DNA of 64,000 nucleotides from Nepenthes gracilis. Lineage: Eukaryota > Streptophyta > Magnoliopsida > Caryophyllales > Nepenthaceae. The position numbers and the translations under genes are program-made. Under the pieces are notes generated by a model. It was not told the origin of the DNA, made no database searches, and worked only from the letters and a program-made list of their open reading frames with translations. The stretch lies in contig BSYO01000013.1 in NCBI GenBank assembly GCA_033239525.1, forward strand, positions 9,510,501 through 9,574,500. The letters are read 5' to 3'. Positions 47,701 to 60,903 of the stretch are shown piece by piece (within the stretch, counting starts at the first letter, position 1; each line of letters opens with the position of its first letter).

Positions 47701-49599
47701 AAGCATTAACTTCTCTGTTGTGAGGACTGTTTTGCACGATTTGAATCTAGTTTAACTAATAATTAAGTAGAGGTTTAAGGGTCAACCATTGCAATTAATT
47801 AATAGGTGAAACCCTCGAATCTCCAACTCGGCCGCTCAATTACGAAGATTAGATACGTGAGTTGTTCTTGTCACCGTCTAAATATATGGTGTATAACTAA
47901 GGAACTTTTCTTGCTAATGTCCATCTTCCTACGGGACAATCGCTGTCGGTGGTCCTGGCTACTCACCAGCCTAACCCGTAAGAGTTAAAATCAAACTATA
48001 TGACATAGGTAGGATGGTTTGGACTAATGGTTATGTTCAGACCATGCTATTCTAATATTTTATTATATTATAGAACGGTAATGTTCGCCATTGTTATTTT
48101 TAAAATTTTGATGATGAATTAATTGGCAATTTTTTTCATTATGTAATTAATAAAATTATTAGAGTCAAAGCAAATTATAAGATATTTTGGACATTTTTCT
48201 ACGTACAATATTTGATTTTGAAATTAATATGAATTGATGGGTAATTTTTTAAATCAGAAGATAGATGAAAAATATATATATGTATATATTAGTATTTTTC
48301 TCGTGATCTTCTGTCTTTCAAATAAACTGACAAAACTAAAACTTTATGATTAATGTAACAAAAAAATACTGAAACTATGAGAATATAACAGTAACTGCCA
48401 TAACAAAAGACTTAATGCTACAACTAATAATTAGTGAAGAAAAATAATTAGCTAATATAATTGGATGCTTAGAACATATCAAATATATGGATGCTTAGAT
48501 TAAAAAGAGAAAAATAAAAACAAAAACAATTACTTAAGAAATTGACCAACTTTTTTAAAAAGAAATTAAAAATAATAATAATCATCATTATGTTTTGTAG
48601 AGTGAAAATTAAAATTTTATTTCAAAATTTAATTATTAATAGAATAGTAATATTTTTGTTATTTATTCTCTTTTTATTCTTAATACTAAATATTAGAATA
48701 TTTATTTCTAACATAATACTCACCCATTCGAATCGAATAATTATCTTGAATATATTAATTTTTAACTACATTTTTATATTATTTTATAAAATAAAACTTA
48801 TACTGAGCTAGAAATAGACATAATTTGAGTGGCAAATATTCAAAAAATGTAAGTATCATTGTCGCTGTCCATGAACACGGACCAAGCTGAACTATTATTC
48901 AACTAATGTTCAAAGCACCCTTCCTTCAAGTAAGCAGTTGATCGGCCTCTGTCCGTCAGCTAACTACCCTTGCCGGTAGGAATGTGTTCAATTTTTGCTT
49001 ACGATCATTAACTTAGATATTTTTAATACTATAGATTATATTAATTCAGATCTTTTAAATTTTGATTCAAGATCACTCTTGAGGGAAAAAAAAAAATATA
49101 TTAAAAATTTTGACTAATAGAGTTATTAAAAATGATTAGACAAATTTTAGTGTGGTTCTTTGTTTAGCTTTTTTCATTGTCACTCATATCTTGTCATATG
49201 ATTTATGTGATCAGATTAATTTAAAATATTATTCCGCAGAACTTAGTATTACAATAAAAGAAAAAAAAATAAACAATACGAAATATAAAGAAGTATTCGA
49301 AGATTGCAATTCTTCTTTATATGCAATTCTACTTACCTCCTTATTTATTTTGCTTTTTTTTTCTTTCTGTAAAATGATGGGTATGGGATTATATATAAAA
49401 AAAAAGAATTGGTTAAATTTCTTTTTTTTTTTTTTTACTAATGATAAAAGAAATTAATCAAATTTAGAAAGTTTAGTTTGAATACAAAAGAATATATTTT
49501 ATCAATTAACTATCTTCCTTTCCAAAGCCAATTGTCTTTCCAGCTATTTTTCCTTGAGATATAGATAATTTAAATCTTATTAAAGAATAATAAGTGACC
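41771..49599. other. AT-rich intergenic DNA without a recognised gene
   Basis: About 7.8 kb of very AT-rich sequence. It includes (TA)n at 42438-42462 and diverged copies of tctctttttctctt-rich stretches near 43420-43500 and 44350-44390 that may be old LTR pieces. Short open frames (for example 43103-43357, 47806-47988, 48542-48811) look like chance or low complexity. No tRNA, rRNA or conserved domain was found. Confidence 0.5.
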
Positions 49600-52100
49600 A
49601 CGTCCCTTGAGAAGGCATTTTGCTAGATTTGAGTTGGATATTTTAAAGTTAGTTAATACTTTGATTGAATATTAGCTCAAAATCACTATAGACGACCATA
49701 TTCTTGGTAGAATATTCTTTAACCAACTTTAAACCAATCAATAGAGTCTCATATTCTACCACATTATTCATGGTTCAAAACCCAAATGTTATTGACTATC
49801 TGATCTCAAATCTATCGGGTATTATTAATACCATTTTGACTCCACTTTTTGACTGTGAAAATGCCCCGTTAGCAGGCAATGTTCATGCCCGGAATGCTTC
49901 CTCTAAGGCTGCTCCCTCTAGGGCAACTCCCATGAATTTGTCCATTTCTTCTGATATTAGGGTTGTTATTTTGACAATAAAGTTTGTGAGAATTTGATCT
50001 TTTACAGAGGATCATGTTCTAAAATATATGTCAAATTGACCCAATACAATAAATCGTTTGATCAAGTGTTCAGATACTTTAAACTTTTGTAAGATTTTCT
50101 TCAATGGTTGATTAGTCAAAATTACAATCTTGAGGGCCATCAAAACTTCCTCGCAGGAAAGACCAAGACGAAGGCAATCTTTTACGCTCATGCAAACCAT
50201 GTATCTATGACTTACCGGATCTTACAAATATAGTATATTAGTTGTTGAATTCCTGTCTCTTCCTTGACTAAAACGGCACTTAAGGTTATTTATGAGACGG
50301 TCAGGTAGATATATAACTCCTTGCCCTCGTTTGTGCAAGTCAACAAAAGTAAATCTGCCAAATATTCTTTTAATTCTCAAAAAGCATGTTAGCATTCCAT
50401 TGTCCATCGAAAACCGTTTGCCTTTACTCCTCTCAATATCTTAAAAAATGGGAGATATTTTTCAATTGACTTACCTAAAAATCAAGATAGCGTGATGAAT
50501 CTTTTAGTTAATCTCTAGATTTCTTTAATAGTCCGAGGTGGCTCTATATCCATCATAGTTTTGATCTTCTCTAAATTTACCTCTATTCCTCTCTATGAGA
50601 TAATGAAACCAGAAACTTACTGAAAGTCATTCAATAGATATATTTGGTTAAGTTTAACTTTATTCTATATGTCTTGAACATTTTAAATCCCTTGACTAGA
50701 TTTTTAATATGATTGTCAATGAGTACTCTTTTGACAAATATGTCGTCAATATATATTTTCATATTTTTTCTGATCTTTTGCTCGAACATTTTATTCACCA
50801 ATTTTTAATATGTTACTTTAATATTTTTCAGTTCAAATGACATTACTTTGTAGTAGCAGATTTCCTGATTTATCATGAATAAGATTATTTTCTCATTTTT
50901 TACATCTATCTTGATCTGATTGTATCTAGAACAAGTATCCATAAAGCTTAACAGTTAATTCCCAGATATTGGGTCCAAATAGTTGATCATTAGTATTGAA
51001 AAACTATCTTTCAAATATACTTTTATTTATGTCAGTGAAGTCAATATACACCCTCAACTTTCCGTTACTCTTCTTGACAAATATGACATTAGATAATGAA
51101 TCCAAATAGTTTTCCTCTTTGATGAATCTAATATTAGTTAATTTCTTAACTCCTTCAGAGATGGTAATAAGCTTTTCTATGAAGCAGTTTCACCGTTTTT
51201 ACTTGATTAGTCTATTCTCTAGTACGAGGCTCAATTGTAAACCATCCTTTCAATTAGCATACCCAGTATGTTAATAAAGTCCCAATAAATATGTCCAAAT
51301 TGTTCTATAAAAACTCAATTAGCTTCTCTTTTAGATCTAGATTTAATGAATTATCAATTCGAATACGTTTCTCTATGTTTGCCAAATTCAGAGAAATTTG
51401 GAAAGGTGACTCTCAGAGTTGAGATTGTTGAAGAGAGTTCTCATCTTGAAAATCAAATTATTCGATTAGCTAAGGGGTCGGGCTATTTATTTGCATTAAA
51501 TAACAATTTCATCCAATAATCTAGTCTCCTCTGACTTCTCCAATCTTATATTTGTTTGGAAACTTTTATTTTTAGATGTGAGATTAAAACGACTTCTCTT
51601 GGCTAGTATGGTATTATAAATTGTAGGGACATCTACAAGTAGAAAGGTTAGCATATGGGAGGTTATTTTTAGATATGTTTCAAATATAACTTTCAGTTAC
51701 ACTATTCCCCTTGTTTGGACTTGTTTCGTGTTAAGCTCATATAATGGTCCATCCAATGGTTCCATTTGATTATTTTTAAACCCTAACTTAATGAATATAT
51801 CGAGATAGAGAATATATCCAGAATTTTCATTATCAATAAAAAACTTATTTTAATTGGTAGTTATGGATTTCGTCAGAAATGAGTATTGATATAATAAGAT
51901 GATCAAAATAAGAAAAAATTATATATATCACATCATTATTTTTAAAACTAATAGTATCATTTTCAACCCCTAATTTTTGTCTCTTACTAGCCAAAATCTT
52001 CTCAGAATGATATGGGGCCTTGTTGCCAATAGGTTCAATAGGTACTACACTTATAACTCCAACTACCACTCAATTCCATGATTGCTCTGACTTGACCTCG
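49600..52100 (-). pseudogene. Decayed Gypsy protease, RT and RNase H
   Basis: Reading down from 52080: VPIEPIGNKAPYHSEKILASKR and a protease-like region ending FPNKYKIGEVRGD near 51540. The RT begins near 51110: SNVIFVKKSNGKLRVYIDF, a decayed GYxQI region, then IEKYLPFFKILRGVKA and WTMEC near 50400-50470. RNase H connection LYIYLTVS and AVLVKEETGIQQLIYYICK at 50220-50330. The RNase H end near 49690-49760 reads as a decayed NNVxEYEALLxGLK. The same protease-RT-RNase H order and similar words as in the element at 19270-21720 suggest the Tat-like group. Many stops and frame changes. Confidence 0.75.
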
Positions 52101-53982
52101 CGTCTGTATATCCACCATTTTGCTTTAATGAAAGTGTGAATACCTTTCAGGTGGGCAAAACTTCATTTAGGTAAGAATGAATTGTTTAACCATATTTTCA
52201 TAGAGGGTATCCATGATATATACTTGAGATCTGAATAGTCATTCAAACAAAGCATTATTTAACCTTTAAACCTTGTAATTTGAATTCTATATATCATAAT
52301 AATTAATAAAACATTAGAGAATATGATACTCATTTTTTCGATATATCCTTCGATATTTAATTAAAAAATATTTCTATAAGAATGAAAGATAATAAGGATT
52401 TGGGGATGAGTCACATGTGAGAGAATATTAGAATTATAAGGCTTGGTTCCATGATTATTAAAATATGAAAATATATTGAAGTTAGTACTCTGTACTTGTG
52501 TTTGCACTTTCGGATTTGATATTCGACCTTCGGCCCATTTAATTAACAAAAATTGGTATATTTATAATTTTATTGTTAATCAGTATGTTTTTATGAAATT
52601 GGTATAACTATGCATTAATTAAGGTATTATTATAGTTGGAGACCTAATCATCGTATAAGTTTGTAATCACTTAGAGTTTAATATTTATTATTTAGTGACT
52701 ATAGCCGCATGTTTAATATAGCCATTCATTGTTTCGATTCATATAATTATTCGTCAGAATTTAATACCTGGTCTAATTTTCTATTTGGCCATTACATGTC
52801 TCGATTTTTTGCATTTCTAGCAATTCAACTATAAAGTCATTAGGTGGGTTAAGTATCCAAATATATTATTTATTCACTTTTATTTCAGGTTTGACAATTC
52901 AATTATTTTATATTTTTTTACAAATTTATAATTCATAGGCCCCATATTTTATCAGGTTGAATCAATCTTATTTTAGACTATATCCCACACCTTATTTTTT
53001 TCCACATGTCCCAAAGAGTCACACTTTTTTATCTTTTTTATTTTATTGGTGATCAAAGTTTTAATTTTACTATTCCTTTTTTTATGTTAAATATCTGGTG
53101 TGGCCAACTTCATTTGAATTATTATAATAAATTTGGGTCCAATTTTTTTATTTAAAAAACTTATTAAACATGTCAACTGTGCAGATTAAATTTTATATAA
53201 TATTATTTATATATTTAATTATACAGTCATGTCTAAATTATCATTTTTTTATGTGAAAAGAAAATAGATATACTAAAAATTAAAATAGGATCAGACCCAT
53301 AATTACTTTTAATAATACTAATATAATTAAGCATACAAATAAATTTATAAATAATATTTTTCATTAAGATCTAATCAATTGGACTGTCTACAAATATGGA
53401 TATCACCAAAATAATAATAATAATAATAATAATAAAACCTTGTTAACCAGTCCAAAAACGTATTAAAATACAAATTAAGACATTACAAACTAAGAATTAA
53501 AAAATTGACGAGGATAATTTATGAATTGAATCCGTCGTCTTGACTTCTGCATGCTGCTGGTTTATAAACTTACGTGGTGCATAATATTTACGAAATGAAG
53601 TCAGTGTTCCTAAAGTTTAGTATTTTATTTTTATTATAAAAAGAAAAAGAAAATTCACAAAGAAAATACATACTCTGAACCTTAATCGAAGAGGTTCTAG
53701 AATCTCTAGCCGGAAGACTCGCCGGTGCCACCGATGAACGGAAAGTCCGAGTTCAAACTCAACCTACCAGTCCGGCCTTCCCGCTGGAGGAGTCGTCACC
53801 CTCAGTTCACCCAAAGCCCCGACAGACAAAAATAAAATAAAATAAAATAAAATAAAAATGGGGTTATATTGCTGTAAAAATTTGATTTACATATCAGTTT
53901 TTACTACTGGGATGTTGCTCGAAATGTTTGGATCATTTCTTTCAACAATGCCATCATATAAACCTGAAAACTGAATTAAATG
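52101..53982. other. AT-rich spacer with a GC-richer island
   Basis: Mostly AT-rich and without a gene. (TAA)n at 53410-53435 and (AAAAT)n at about 53827-53857. A GC-richer stretch at 53690-53830 with cgccggtgccaccgatgaacgg has no recognisable frame. Confidence 0.5.
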
Positions 53983-53987
53983 TTCAA
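53983..53987. repeat. TSD TTCAA, left
   Basis: TTCAA here and at 60291-60295 flank the second Copia element exactly. Confidence 0.9.
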
Positions 53988-54469
53988 TGTTAGATCGGAT
54001 GTGGATTAACACAACCACAATTGCGGAATTTAAAATCGGTTAAAATTACCTCCCATTTGTGCTGTTTTCGGATCTCCGATTCGGACGGCATTAAATCTTA
54101 CGGACCTCCTTTACTCTTCTAGATGGTGTTTGATTGAGTTGGGTGCTGGGACATGTTCGAGTGCTCGGTTATAAGCGAAACCATCAACGCCTAAACCGGC
54201 GTTTGGTGCTCGAAGCAGGTCGAAATTGATGAATTAACTTAATGGGAGAGTTATCACCACTTAATGGACCACATTTGCTTGAGAATTAAGCGAGATAAAG
54301 GTGGAAGGTTCGCAATTGATCGAGGAAGGCGAGCGGCCAAGTTTTGCTCTGCGTAATGGTTCCACGGCTCGATTCGGCTCGGTGAGCGGCTGGCGGCGCG
54401 GCTTGGGCTCGCTTGGCTCGGCTTGGGCTCGGCTCGGTTAATTGGGCCCTAATGGGCCAAAAGCTTACA
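53988..54469 (-). repeat. 3' LTR of the second Copia element
   Basis: On the + strand it runs tgttagatcgg to aagcttaca; it has runs of ggctcggcttgggctcg near 54370-54440. Confidence 0.92.
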
Positions 54470-54929
54470 TTCTCCCACTTGGTCCATATTTAACTTTATG
54501 TGATAACTAAGATCATCATTTTTTTAAACTTTAAGAAATAAATATGAATCATGGCGATAAGTCTCTAATAATGAGTAATATCTTCCATGTATTACAATAT
54601 ATTAATTTCTCAAGAATCATCCATTAACTTTATTTTATGAATAAACCCTATGTTTATTCTTCATTCAACTTAATGATATTATCAAATTAATTAATGTGTA
54701 CACAATTTTGAGAAATATCACTACAATAAATTTCAAAATCATTGTCCATACAATGAAAATTACAAAATGGAACTCAATCCCATTTCGGATACAAGATCCT
54801 TGAATCTTAATGGTGGCATGCCTTTAGTCGAGGATCGCGATCATTAATTGATCTTTGATATGCTGTGTGCAATTTCCTTTCTTTTAATGCGCTCCTTTAT
54901 GGCTAAAACCGAATATCGATGTGTTTGTT

Positions 54930-56326
54930 TGCCATTGCTACTTTGTTATTTTTAGCAGGAAAGCATTGGTGAATTATCGCAAAATATCTTTAATGGCATT
55001 GAGATGGAATCAACCACTCTAAGCCTAGACATGAAATTTCTCATCCATACACCATGCTTTGTAGTCTCGAAAAAAGCAACGAACTCGGCCTCCATAGTGG
55101 AAGTTGCAATCAAAGTTTGCTTTGTACTCCGCGGGATCTGACTCACCGCAAACAAAATATGTAACCGGATGTTGATTTACGTGAATCAACACACCATCGA
55201 AATCGAATCGGAGTACCCCAAAACTTCAGTTGTCGGTCCGTCATATGTAAGCATGAAGTCTTTGGTACCTTGAAGATACCTCATGACTTTCTTGGCGGCT
55301 TTCAGTGTTCGATTCTGGATTACTCGAAATCTTCCCAACATTCCAACTGTAAATGCTATGTCAGGTCTTGTACATACCTGAGCATACATCAAACTTCCAA
55401 CAACGGAAGCATACGGAATGTTCTTGATTTGTTCCCGTTCCAAATCGTTTTTCGGGCATTGGCTCAAATTGAGCTTATCACCCTTCACAATTGGTGCTAC
55501 ACTTGGTGAACAATTTTTCATCCGAAATCTCTCTAAAACCTTATTGATATAGGTCTCTTGAGACAAACTCAGAACATAACGCGGTCTGTCACGATGTATT
55601 TTTATGCCAATGACATAAGATGCATCTCTCATATCCTTCATTTCAAAATTTTAGAGAGAAATTGTTTCACCTCACAACAACCCTTTATCATTGGATGCAA
55701 GTAAAATATCATCCACATATAAGACAAGGAAACAAGTCTTACTCCCCACGACCTTACAGTATATACATTGATCCAAAATATTCTCTTCAAAACCGAATGA
55801 AGAGATAATTTCATCAAATTTCAAATACCATTGTGGGATCTTTGTTCAATCCATATATGGACTTCTTTAATTTACACACCAATTGCTCACACCGTCACTG
55901 AGGAGAATCCTACAGGTTGTTTCATGTAAACCTCTTCCTCTAGATCACCATTCAAAATCATTTTTCACATCCATTTGTTGCAATTCCATATCAAAATGAG
56001 CAACCAATGCCAAAATTATACGAAGAGAGTCCTTTTTAGATACGGGAGAAAAAAGTCTCCTTGTAATCAATTCCTTCTTTTTGAGTATAACCTTTAGCAA
56101 CGAGTCTTGCCTTATATCTTTCAATATTACCTAATGAGTCTTTCTTTGTTTTAAAGACCCATTTACACCCTATGGTTTTCGCCCCTTTAGGCAATTTAAC
56201 AAGATCCCAGACTCTATTGCTACTCATGGAACTCATCTCTTCTTTCATAGCATTGTGCCATAATTGTGATTCATTACAACTCATGGCTTGTGAAAGCGTT
56301 TGAGGATCATTTTCAGCTCCCCACAT
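54930..56326 (-). pseudogene. Copia RT and RNase H, frame-broken
   Basis: Reverse transcriptase and RNase H. The start of the RT is in 56326-56036: LWHNAMKEEMSSM, NRVWDLVKLPKGAKTIGCKWVFKTK and RYKARLVAKGYTQKEGIDY. The catalytic YVDD is at 55708-55719 (VLYVDDILLA). The frame 55641-55186 continues with KDMRDASYVIGIKIHRDR, SLSQETYINKVLERF, CTRPDIAF and MRYLQGTKDFML. RNase H (55155-54940) reads TSTMEAEFVAFFETTKHGVWMR and LKIFCDNSPM. Several shifts between 55640 and 56040. The catalytic Asp pair of YVDD is intact. Confidence 0.92.
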
Positions 56327-57977
56327 TGAAGTCGAGACTCTTCCGGATATACAACATAATCACTAGGAATTCTTGACTTTCTCATTCTAGAAGACCTTCT
56401 TAATGTTGTATCATCATCCTCAACAGGATGATGTTGTACAACTATTTCAGATAAATCCTGAATTTCATTGTCAATTGGAATAGGATCAACATTTTGTGGA
56501 ATGACATTGATTGGTTGTACAACACTAGATTGATCTTGAAGAGTGTTGTGTTCATCAATCAACCTATCAAATGAAGTGGAGGGTTGAGAATTCAATTGAT
56601 CAATTCTTGATCGTTTTCTCCCACTCATTAAGTCATTCTCAAGAAATTTTGCATTTCTTGATTCCACAATCCTAGTGGTATGAGATGGACAGTAAAATCT
56701 GTACCCCTTAGACCGTTCAGCATATCCAATGAAATGCCCACTTATGGTCCTTGGGTCCAATTTCTTTTCATGTGGGTTATAAACTCTTACTTGGATGGGC
56801 ATCCCCATACAGCGTACATGTTGCAAACTTCGGTTTCCAACCTTTCCATAACTCAAAAGGAGTTTTGGAGCGACTTTTGTTGGGACCGATTTAATATGTA
56901 TACCCATTTTAAGAGCTTCACTCCACAAAAGATTTTGGAAGTTCGGAGTTACTAAGCATACTCCTCACCATGTCCGATAACGTTCGGTTTCTTCTTTTCT
57001 ACACACCATTGCAGTCAGGAGAACCGGGCGTAGTGTATTGGCAACAATCCATTTTCTTGAAGAAACTCTGCCAAATGGACCAGGCATTTGTCCATCTTGA
57101 TATATCTACCATAATACTCTCCACCTCTATCTCGATCTCATGATTTTGATATTTTTTGAGTTTGTTTCTCTATACCTTTAAACAATTTAAAAGCATCCAA
57201 GGCTTCATATTTATTATGAAGCAAGTAGAGATACATATATCGAGAAATCATCGATAAAGGTGATGAAATATTTTAGGCCATATGAGTCTATATCGGGACT
57301 ACAAATGTCGGTATGTATGATCTCTAATATGTCAGAACTCCTCTTGGCATTTTCTTAGTCTTGTTGGTACGCTTTCCTTTGTGCGGTCCACACAAAGTCT
57401 CAAATCGATAAAATCTAAGTACTCCATCTTTTACTAATCTTTTAATTCTTTCAATGGAGATATGTCCCGATCTCCTATGCCACAACTTGTCGAGGAACAT
57501 TCATTCATAACACATCTTTTAATTCCGTTATTAACATGCACAAGTATTGAAATTGGTATTGTTTTGCAAATTCAAAACAATAAAGACCATCGACGAGTGT
57601 ACCATTCCCAACAATATCGGACTTATAAGATAAAGCTGAATAATGAGTACAAAATGTAAAGGAATATCCAAATGGTACAAGTCTAGAAAGCAATCAAATT
57701 TCTAGAAATTTGGAATATAAAAAGGTCTTTTCAAGAGACAAAACAAAACCACTACTCAAAATTAAATTGCATGTCCCAATGGCCTCCACATGTGAACGCA
57801 TCTTGTTTCGGAGAAGATGCATTGTTCACTACCCACCAGTTTCCTTAGGTTTTTGAGCCTGTAAGGAATTAGAAATATGGATTGTAGAACCCAGTCGATC
57901 CACCATGTGTCATATGCAACATTAACCATATTAGATTCATAACAAACAAAAAGAGAATGGATTACCTTTCTTTTCAA
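56281..57977 (-). pseudogene. Copia protease and integrase, frame-broken
   Basis: Protease begins near 57930 with NVAYDTWWID, the usual DSG-type site following in a broken frame (WWIDWVLQ). The GAG-pre-integrase and integrase core at 57660-56950 are heavily shifted: HTDICSPDI and KYFITFIDDFSIYV are readable near 57330-57250. The open frame 56928-56281 holds the integrase C-terminal part (VRVYNPHEKKLDPRTISGHF and FIGYAERSKGYRFYCPSHT) and the linker DTTLRRSSRMRKSRIPSDY, then runs into RT. Broken by stops and shifts. Confidence 0.88.
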
Positions 57978-58800
57978 GCCAATTTTGATACTTAAAGCAG
58001 TCCTTCTTCACGTGTCCCTTCTTTTTACGAAGAAGCACTTGGACTCCTTCTTGATATCGATTTGGGAGGTACTTTACCTTTCCCCTTTGACTTGGCTGCG
58101 TCTTGAACCTTCCTTCCTGCGCAGAAGACGCTCTCACTTTGCTCCATCATGAGCCTTCCTTCCTCTTGCACACACATGGTCATGAGTTCATTGATTGACC
58201 ATTTATCGCTATGTGTGTTATAAAGATTTTAAAAGGCCCATATTGCGGTGGAAGCGAATTTAAAATGTAATGCACCATGAAAGGTTGAGACATTTCCACC
58301 TCTAGATTTTTAAGTTGAGCTTTGATATCCCTCATTTGCATTATGTGCTCACGCACACCCTTATATTTGGTGAGCCTAATAGATGAAAACTTCATTATTA
58401 GGGTGCTTGCAAGTGCCTTATCGAAGTCACAAATTGTTATCTATGGCCTTGATAAATCTCGCACTTTTTATCTGGTCGGGATGACCACGAATACCACAGA
58501 AATTTTTGTCTTTATGAACATTAAGCTGAGGCGATTAGATCGCTCCCGAGCGTTCATAAAGCGTTACCTCATCAGTCTTTGGTAAGGAGTAGAGCCGGTG
58601 GTTCGTCTTTCCGGATAGCATAATCGATATCAAATACCCCTAAGTGAAGAAGAATTCTCTCCTTCCACACTTTTATAGTTGTCACCTTTTAGTTCGGGAA
58701 TTTCATCCCAATATCGGAAAGATTTCTGATTGAATAGGCTGCATAAAAATAAATACATGCTTAACATCCAAAATTGAGGCTTACAAATTACAAAATTATG
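57950..58800 (-). pseudogene. Copia gag, frame-broken
   Basis: Gag of the second Copia element. Near 58700-58640 it reads IPELKGDNYKS, the usual LNGxNYxxW start. Frame 58395-58180: KFSSIRLTKYKGVREHIMQM, LEVEMSQPFMVHYILNSLPPQYGPF. Then EEGRLMMEQSES near 58160. The zinc knuckle near 58020-57990 reads KKKGHVKKDCFKYQNWLEKK in frame with decayed CFFC. Shifts at about 58640-58400 and 58030. Confidence 0.88.
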
Positions 58801-59139
58801 TTTTATCAATGTAAAATATACATCATGAATCAATAGACAAAAAAATTACCAGTGGGCTAAATTTTAATTCCAATAGATTCATGTCCAATTTAATGATAAA
58901 ACTATCAGATTATATTCTTTCTTAATCTGTGGGTAAATTAAGAAAATAATAATTTGACATTTTATCACGATTAATTAATTTAATATAATAAAATTTCTGT
59001 GGGATAAATTTTATTATATCAAAATAATTACCACAATTTATGTCTTTATACCATACATTGATAAAAATAAAATAAAATAATTTATTAATTAAAAGTCTTT
59101 GTGGCTAATCCTCAATTAATTAAATTATTTTAATCACAA

Positions 59140-59260
59140 GACATTATATACATATATATATATAATTATATACTGGATATTATATTTTATACTTTATATA
59201 TAATAATATAATTATATATATAAATATAAATATAAATATATACGTATATATATAATATAT
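59140..59260. repeat. AT-rich microsatellite in the Copia leader
   Basis: Runs of TATA, ATATAT and TATAAA. Confidence 0.85.
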
Positions 59261-59299
59261 ATACTCTTTATCAAAGTTTAAATACAATTTAAACTCAAA

Positions 59300-59400
59300 A
59301 AGTAATGCAAGGCGCTAAGCAGCGCAAGCGGCAATTGCCGCTCCTTCCTTCGTCCGCGTCCCGGGTTCGAAACCCGTCAGCCGCATCAAAATTTTTTTTT
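59300..59400 (+). other. tRNA-like segment with a pol III B-box
   Basis: ggttcgaaacc at 59364-59374 resembles the pol III B-box, and the surrounding ccgggttcgaaacccg can form a T-arm. gcggcaattgccgc lies upstream and a run of about 12 T follows (59389-59401). An acceptor stem or cloverleaf cannot be completed, so this is not a working tRNA. It may be a tRNA relic or SINE head inside the Copia leader. Confidence 0.4.
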
Positions 59401-59414
59401 TTTAAATTGCAAAG

Positions 59415-59430
59415 AAAACGACGTCGTTTT
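59415..59430. repeat. 16-bp palindrome in the Copia leader
   Basis: aaaacgacgtcgtttt equals its own reverse complement. Confidence 0.9.
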
Positions 59431-59797
59431 CAATCCGATTCGTTCAACGAACGACGTGGATTACTGCAAAAATCGGAAGCGTTAAAGCGGCGGCGTTTTT
59501 CTGCTGCCGAGAAAGCGACGCGCGCCATTCAAGTCGTCGTCTTCATTTGTCAGTTTTGCCCGAACCCGACAACGAAGCGATTTCGACCCGAAACGGACCG
59601 ATTCAAACAGCGACGATACGAACACCATAAATGATGAAAAATATACGGAAATTTGAAATTTAATTGCCCATCGATTTCGGTGCTCGTTTGAGCGAATCTT
59701 CAAAAAAAGCGAAGACTTTAAGTTTTTTCGATTTACGGAAAAACCAGGAAAAACGTAACATCAATCAGCAGAGTTGAAGCCTTGCTACGATACCAAA

Positions 59798-60290
59798 TGT
59801 TAGATCTGGATGTGGTTAACACAACCACAATTGCGGAATTTAAAATCGGTTAAAATTACCTCCGGCCATTTGTGCTTTCATTTCGGATCTCCGATTCGGA
59901 TGGCGTTCGTCTTGACACCTCCTTCTACCTTACAGATGGTGTTTCAATTGGTTGGGTGCCAGGAAAAAAGTTAGGTGCTCAATTTATAGGGTAAACCATC
60001 AAGCGCCTAAACCGAAGCGTTTGGTGCTCAACTCCGATCGAAATTGATGAATTAAGCTTAATGGGAGAGTTATCACCACTTAATGGACCATTTGCTTGAC
60101 AATTAACTAAGATAAAGGCTGGAAGGTTACGCAATTGATCGAGGAAGACGAACGGCCAAGTTTTGCTCTGCGAATGGTTCACGGCTCAGATCCGGCTCGG
60201 TGAACGCTGCTGGCTTCGCGGCTTGGGCTCGGCTTGGCTCGGCTTGGGCTCGGCTCAGTTAATTGGGCCCTAATGGGCCAAAAGCTTACA
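59798..60290 (-). repeat. 5' LTR of the second Copia element
   Basis: Colinear with 53988-54469, from tgttagatctgg to aagcttaca on the + strand. The primer-binding site adjoins at 59775-59797 on the minus strand. Confidence 0.92.
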
Positions 60291-60295
60291 TTCAA

Positions 60296-60903
60296 TTGAA
60301 ACATTTTTATATATCAAATAATTACTTATAGAGATTTCTATATTATGGTTATTATTATTATTATTATTGTTATTATTATTATTTTAAAAACTATGAGATA
60401 AATTGGCCCTGGGTCTCTTCTTTTAGATGAAAAACGGGATGTAGTTATTCTATTCTATATTTAGAGTTGACAACAAGCCTGATTAAAATCAAACTCAAAA
60501 CAGATACATGTCGGGCGAGTTAACAAAATTTTCTCCCTAAAGCAGGACTGGGCAGGTCTAGGCTCAATTTACCATGCTGAAATGATACTTGTGACCATTC
60601 CGTTTAATAAACAATGCGGTCATAGGCTGTTCGTGTGATCGTTATTAATTTTTTTTTAAAATTATATAACAAATTTTATGACTTGTTTTTTTATTCATTA
60701 TATAACGAATATTATAACTTATTTTTTCGGGCAGTTGCAGGCTACTTGAGTCCTAAACTGATATTTTTTCTTCATTAAAATTAATATCACTTAATATGAT
60801 AAAATAAAAATAATCAAATTATAATTATTTAGTTGTCGTATTTTTTATAAATTTTTTTGGTAAGTAATAATGTGTTAGAATAATATAAATAAATATACAC
60901 ATA
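60296..60903. other. AT-rich spacer
   Basis: No gene. (TTA)n at 60349-60383. tttttttggtaagtaa at about 60854-60869 looks like a reversed LINE tail, but no TSD was found. Confidence 0.5.

Larger units (their letters stand above)
53988..60290 (-). mobile_element. Nearly complete Copia element, frame-broken
   Basis: 6.3 kb with 482-bp and 493-bp LTRs (53988-54469 and 59798-60290), about 90% identical by eye, and a perfect TTCAA TSD. On the minus strand the order is 5' LTR, primer-binding site (TGGTATCGTAGCAAGGC, a decayed tRNA-Met type), leader, gag, protease, integrase, RT, RNase H, polypurine tract (AAGTGGGAGAATG) and 3' LTR. Integrase before RT defines Ty1/Copia. The coding region is split into several frames, so it is not autonomous now. 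It is younger than the Gypsy element at 14677. Confidence 0.93.

Noticed and set aside
43103..48811. Short hydrophobic open frames (43103-43357 minus, 48542-48811 plus) as membrane proteins
   Set aside because: They are Ile/Leu/Phe-rich because the DNA is very AT-rich; no start context or similarity is seen.
59300..59400. Functional tRNA gene
   Set aside because: A T-arm-like hairpin is present but no acceptor stem, D-arm or anticodon arm could be completed.
60854..60869. Third minimal LINE-tail insertion (tttttttggtaagtaa)
   Set aside because: No direct repeats of 8 bases or more flank it, so it may be chance or an old decayed copy.
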